Part shown: piece by piece, positions 61,301 to 64,000 of the stretch
Layout of the letters: every line of letters begins with the position of its first letter
Position numbering within the stretch: the stretch's first letter is position 1
Assembly: GCA_963661535.1 (NCBI GenBank)
Contig: CAVLCC010000003.1
Coordinates: forward strand, 1 to 64,000
Direction of reading: 5' to 3'
Origin: CAVLCC01 sp963661535
GTDB taxonomy: Bacteria > Actinomycetota > Coriobacteriia > Coriobacteriales > CADBOM01
Length of the DNA: 64,000 bases
Made by a program: the position numbers and the translations under genes
Notes under the pieces: generated by a model
Seen by the model: the letters and a program-made list of their open reading frames with translations, nothing else
What the model was told of the DNA's origin: nothing
Database searches by the model: none

Positions 61301-64000
61301 TTGGCATAGGTCACTTCATAGTCTGTATCCTTAACAAAACCATTGGGCAGACCAGTGATACCAGGAGTCTTTTCTATTCCACTATAAACAAGACCTGTTA
61401 GATCATCGGGGTTAAGAACGATCTCTTCAATTTGCTCTTCACTAAGCGATATAGAGTTGATTGTCCAATCTGCACTAGCAGAGCCTGTGTAGTTACCGCC
61501 TGTAGCTGTCACAGTTGCAGTATATGTGCCTGCATTTGTGCCAGTGAGTCCAGAAGTAGTATATGCCGTTGATGGAATGGTCTTGCCATCTTTTACAACA
61601 GAAGTCACACTTACGGTCTTCTCTGCGTTGTCATAGTCAAACTCGTCAAAATCAAGTGTAACGGTTGCGCCAGTGATGTCATAAGGTGCGATTTCAAAAG
61701 TAAGCTCAATAGGATCGTTACCTTCGTAGTTGCCCTTGAAGCTCACAGTAGCTTTTGCAGTGCCTGCGTCTATATTATTTGCGTAGGCTACCTCATAGTC
61801 TGTTGCAGTCATGTTTGCAGGCAAGCCTGTGACACTAGGTTTCTTCTGAGTACCATCATAGATTTGATCTTGCGCATCAAGAGAGATAGCTGCACGCTCG
61901 GTTGTGCTAAGCGTTGCAGGCTTAATCTCCCAACCTGCAGTGGCGCTGCCTGTGTAGTTACCAGTGCCTGCTAGAGTTGCGGTGTAAGTGTTTGCATCTG
62001 TAGCGGATGTTCCAGAAGTGGTATATCCCGTTGTTGGGATAGTAGTGCCATCTTTTACAACAGAAGTCACACTTACGGTCTTTAGTGTATTGTCATAGTC
62101 AAACTCGTCAGATGCAAGTGTAACTGTCGCGCCAGTGATGTCATAAGGTTCGATTTGGAAAGTAAGGTCAATTGGGTTGTTGCCAACATAGTTGCCTTTG
62201 AAAATCACAAGAGCTTTAGCAAGAGAAGTTTGAGTAGTAGCATTTATGTTATTTGCATAGATTACTTCGTAATCTGTTGTTGCCATATCTGTAGGCAAGC
62301 CTGTGACGCCAGGCTTCTTCTGCGTGCCGTCATAGATTTGATCTTGCGCGTCAAGAGCAATAGCTGCACGCTCTTCGTCGCTAAGTGTTATAGGTTTGAT
62401 CTTCCAATCTGCGCTGGCGGTTCCTGTGTAGTTGCCCTTGAAGTTCACAGTTGCAGTATAGTTACCTATATTAGTAGCAGATGTTCCGATGGTGGTATAG
62501 TTGTCTGCTGGCACAACTGTAGTGCCATCTTCTAGTGTCACAGACACGCTTACGGTCTTTGATGTGTTGTCGTATGTGTATTCAGTAGGATCAACTGTAA
62601 CTTTTGCGCCAGTTAAATCTTTAGGAGCAATAACAAAATCAAATGCTTTAGTTTGTCCATTTGAAGTCTTTACAATTGCAGTTGCAGTGCCTGCATCTGT
62701 ATTGTGCAGATACTCAATGGTGTAGTCTATTCCCTTAGGCATACCTGTGACAGTTGGATTCTTAGCATTGCCATCGTAGGTGTAGCCCTTATCATCTAGC
62801 GTGACACCGTCAAAGACTGCATCGTTAGAGACAATCTTCCAGTCTGTGCTAGCGCTGCCTTTGTAGTTACCAATGCCTTCAACACTTAAGATATAGTCAC
62901 CAGGAATGGTTTGTGCAGATACCACAACGGTGTAGTCGGTATTAGCAGTAAGTGTCTTATTTTCAAGAACTACTGTAGATACCTCTGGTGTGTGAGCACT
63001 GCTATCGTAGTCATAAGAATCTTGTACAAGTGTTATCTTTGCGCTAGAAATATCAGCTTGCTCAATAGTAAATGTAAGCTCTTGTTTTGGTGTGCTTGCG
63101 TAGTTACCTTTAAAGCTCACAGCAGCAGTAGCTGTGTCTACGCCAGCATCGATGTTATTTGTGTATTCTACTTCGTAGTCTGTGCCTTCAACAAGACCAT
63201 CAGGCATGCCTGTGACACTAGGTGTCTTTGGCGTGCCGTCATAGACTGCATCGTCAACATCAAGATTTTTAAGTTGCTCGTTTGTTAGGGTTGCAGACTT
63301 AATCTCCCAACCTGCAGTGGCGCTGCCTGTGTAGTTACCACCGGTAGCTGTCACAGTTGCGGTGTAAGTATCTGCTTCTGTGCCAGTTAATCCAGAAGTG
63401 GTATATCCCGTTGTTGGGATAGTAGTGCCATCTTTTACAACAGAAGTCACACTTACGGTCTTTGGTTTGCCGTCATATGTATACTCTGTAGGAGTAACAG
63501 TAACGGTTGCGCCAGTAATATTATAAGGTGCAATCTCAAAGTTTAGTGTCTTTGTAGATGTTGCGGCCCAGTTGCCTTTGAAAGTTATAGCTACAGCAGC
63601 CTTAGAGGTATCTGTAGTGGCATTTATGTTGTTGCTATAAGCAATATCATAATCAGTTCCTTTTATGAGCTTTTCTGGAATACCTTTTACCTCAGGTGTT
63701 TTTGCTGTGCTGTCATATATGTAAGAGTCAGCACCACCAAGCACGATAGCGTCAAGCTCTTCTGCGCTAAGTGAGGCGGGCTTAATCTTCCAGTCTGCGC
63801 TGGCTATGCCTGTGTAGTTGCCCTTAAAGCTAACAGTTGCAGTGTAGTCACCTACATTTGTAGCAGAGGTTCCAAAGGTGGTATAGCTATCTGCTGGGAT
63901 AGTGTTGCCATCTTTTGTAACAGAAACACTTACAGTCTTTAGTGTGCTGTCGTAGATGTATTCTGTAGGATCAACTGTAACTTTTGCTCCAGTTAAATCC
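58333..64000 (-). CDS. Giant repeat surface protein, 3' part
   Basis: Open to the right edge of the window; the start lies beyond 64000. The GTG near 63744 is an internal Val codon, since the frame continues upstream with the same repeats. At least 1,889 residues are visible. They begin with about 13 beta repeats of 75-80 residues (YDGTQKKPxV, YANNINAGT, FKGNY signatures). Two copies of a terminal module follow, each a Listeria-Bacteroides-type repeat (VTFNANGGKF, GWYTSEDEGTTLSD, ITLYAKW) followed by a domain with VGEHDGDGSAVTFMATHSLPT and IWLMSYSE-like strings. The same module ends the 22.5-29.8 kb protein once. Wall anchoring repeats, if any, lie outside the window. Role: probable adhesin or stalk. 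Confidence 0.88.
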   Translation of the reverse strand, partial: DLTGAKVTVDPTEYIYDSTLKTVSVSVTKDGNTIPADSYTTFGTSATNVGDYTATVSFKGNYTGIASADWKIKPASLSAEELDAIVLGGADSYIYDSTAKTPEVKGIPEKLIKGTDYDIAYSNNINATTDTSKAAVAITFKGNWAATSTKTLNFEIAPYNITGATVTVTPTEYTYDGKPKTVSVTSVVKDGTTIPTTGYTTSGLTGTEADTYTATVTATGGNYTGSATAGWEIKSATLTNEQLKNLDVDDAVYDGTPKTPSVTGMPDGLVEGTDYEVEYTNNIDAGVDTATAAVSFKGNYASTPKQELTFTIEQADISSAKITLVQDSYDYDSSAHTPEVSTVVLENKTLTANTDYTVVVSAQTIPGDYILSVEGIGNYKGSASTDWKIVSNDAVFDGVTLDDKGYTYDGNAKNPTVTGMPKGIDYTIEYLHNTDAGTATAIVKTSNGQTKAFDFVIAPKDLTGAKVTVDPTEYTYDNTSKTVSVSVTLEDGTTVVPADNYTTIGTSATNIGNYTATVNFKGNYTGTASADWKIKPITLSDEERAAIALDAQDQIYDGTQKKPGVTGLPTDMATTDYEVIYANNINATTQTSLAKALVIFKGNYVGNNPIDLTFQIEPYDITGATVTLASDEFDYDNTLKTVSVTSVVKDGTTIPTTGYTTSGTSATDANTYTATLAGTGNYTGSATAGWEIKPATLSTTERAAISLDAQDQIYDGTQKKPSVTGLPANMTATDYEVAYANNIDAGTAKATVSFKGNYEGNDPIELTFEIAPYDITGATVTLDFDEFDYDNAEKTVSVTSVVKDGKTIPSTAYTTSGLTGTNAGTYTATVTATGGNYTGSASADWTINSISLSEEQIEEIVLNPDDLTGLVYSGIEKTPGITGLPNGFVKDTDYEVTYANNVNAGTNTATAIVSFKGNYANTEAIALPFSINPYDISNSSIAFANDGATYTGDEISTGAATVTLDTKLADGTETITQGKDLAFSGGTMSAKNAGTYSVTVAGAGNFTGTLTSTWTIEQADLPESKIPTVDTLEAGAGAKLSSVTLPTLDDGTLAWSSEYEADATVGDEITTIERNATYTPTDTNYKPVTIVVEIDVKESYTVTFNANGGKFSDSATTLTQSVVKDGYVTAPTAPTYDDHTFDGWYTSEDEGTTLSDDAYDFENTAVTDNITLYAKWTASASAPSAYFLAASATDAGFLGELADGTATDEMRETLKFVSQAQIDADIAVLSGSDSTEKTAVEEKWKGYMTSDTAGLSYEGIHLYTRWKGSDVRDDTLTYESWLECRIVQVGEHDGDGSAVTFMATHSLPTAQQMYADSTDGGWAGSTLYTSTMSSYVKSSLDSDFLDALTPVTKKAYSGSNAAGWDETGTVTDSIWLMSYSELTGKYTDGTNYLFAGNEGSQYEWFKTYITNPTGTNNAIRSINQVRSGATNCQNAWLRSPALDYSCHFLSVDSTYGKPSNYVPDSIAANIVPAFAMGVTKQTQSHTVTFNANGGTFADGLTTTTSTVTDGGYATAPTTDPVYSGTGMVLGGWYTSTDGGTTLSDNAYDFDSTTVTGDITLYAKWTEAGTNDYFLAKGGLDTDTLTALAAGTASGEVMSNNYFVPQAKIASDMSVLHGSDSATKTAVETKWTGYMNSDTGTGDDDTVHLYTTWSGKDATTDADKWVEFRIIEVGEHDSDGSAVTFMATHALPTGMQMYGMSSTGYLGYGKSQMYQFCFNSGTTETTDRCLYIYSLLPDSFMSAIQTVSKKYMYGVDYSYVYSGSADCKMWPVSYSEITGTTYTNYMGRAIFGDDGSQYSWFNGKVPNTADLVANPLVSGLGKTRGNAYMNGTYYGSSAEESSLWLRTQSLPTKDPGPETFNYAIMYNNGALGTSADSAAGLAVCPAFAM

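Noticed and set aside
63742..63744. Start codon of the second surface protein
   Set aside because: This GTG is a Val codon inside an uninterrupted repeat frame (LDAIVLGGADS) that runs to the window edge, so the gene is incomplete at its 5' end.
1..64000. tRNA, tmRNA, rRNA, prophage or insertion sequence
   Set aside because: I looked for conserved ends, T-loop sequences, transposases, integrases and flanking inverted repeats and saw none that hold up.

Overview
The window reads as a chromosomal segment of a low-G+C anaerobe. The best fit is the actinobacterial class Coriobacteriia, with Firmicutes as the alternative. Grounds are the surface and cytoplasmic proteins built on cell-wall-binding repeat 2 (CWB2), an EF-G-like second translation GTPase, AddAB-type recombination nucleases, cobalamin salvage genes under a B12 riboswitch, and a regulator-MFS-UroD-type methyltransferase locus. 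This is inference from gene content, since no rRNA gene is present. I found no tRNA, phage, insertion sequence or CRISPR array.

Layout. 0.2-3.1 kb: an XRE regulator and an EF-G-like GTPase. 3.2-9.4 kb: an accessory metabolic island with a PucR-type regulator, MFS transporter, UroD/MtaA-family methyltransferase, nine-helix membrane protein and TetR regulator. 9.7-12.3 kb: yqeY, a flavin-binding protein, and two intact type II toxin-antitoxin pairs (Phd/MazF-like and RelB/RelE-like) bracketed by decayed pieces of each other. 12.6-15.2 kb: a zinc-ribbon membrane protein and thrS. 15.3-17.9 kb: a two-component system. 18.0-22.2 kb: cobT, cobU, cobS and a second short CobU-like gene, behind a cobalamin riboswitch. 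Between riboswitch and cobT lies a hairpin-rich region that may hold a large non-coding RNA. 22.5-29.8 kb: a 2,432-residue exported CWB2 surface protein with a recent 915-bp internal duplication. 30.2-32.1 kb: an AbiE-type toxin-antitoxin operon with a well-formed double operator.

32.3-43.4 kb is a long leftward run: addB, addA, a purine nucleoside phosphorylase, a 45-residue membrane peptide, trkH, an anchored OB-fold protein and rsgA. 43.5-46.5 kb: an acetyltransferase, gamma-glutamyl hydrolase and ATP-grasp ligase cassette, whose ligase ends inside a 29-bp tandem repeat. 46.9-49.4 kb: a CtpE-like P-type ATPase. 49.6-55.7 kb: hpt, ftsH, folE, a folP-folK fusion and rsmI. 56.0-64.0 kb: an ABC ATPase of the polysaccharide-export type fused to CWB2-like domains, and the 3' part of a second giant repeat surface protein that runs off the right edge.

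The cobalamin genes probably supply the cofactor for corrinoid-linked methyl transfer such as that suggested by the 6.4-kb methyltransferase. Cell-surface display is a second theme, through two giant adhesin-like proteins and an ABC ATPase that carries the same wall-binding fold. Several conserved proteins (AddA, AddB, the P-type ATPase, the histidine kinase, CobT, FtsH and the ABC ATPase) carry short-period, low-complexity inserts or tails, which looks like a habit of this genome.
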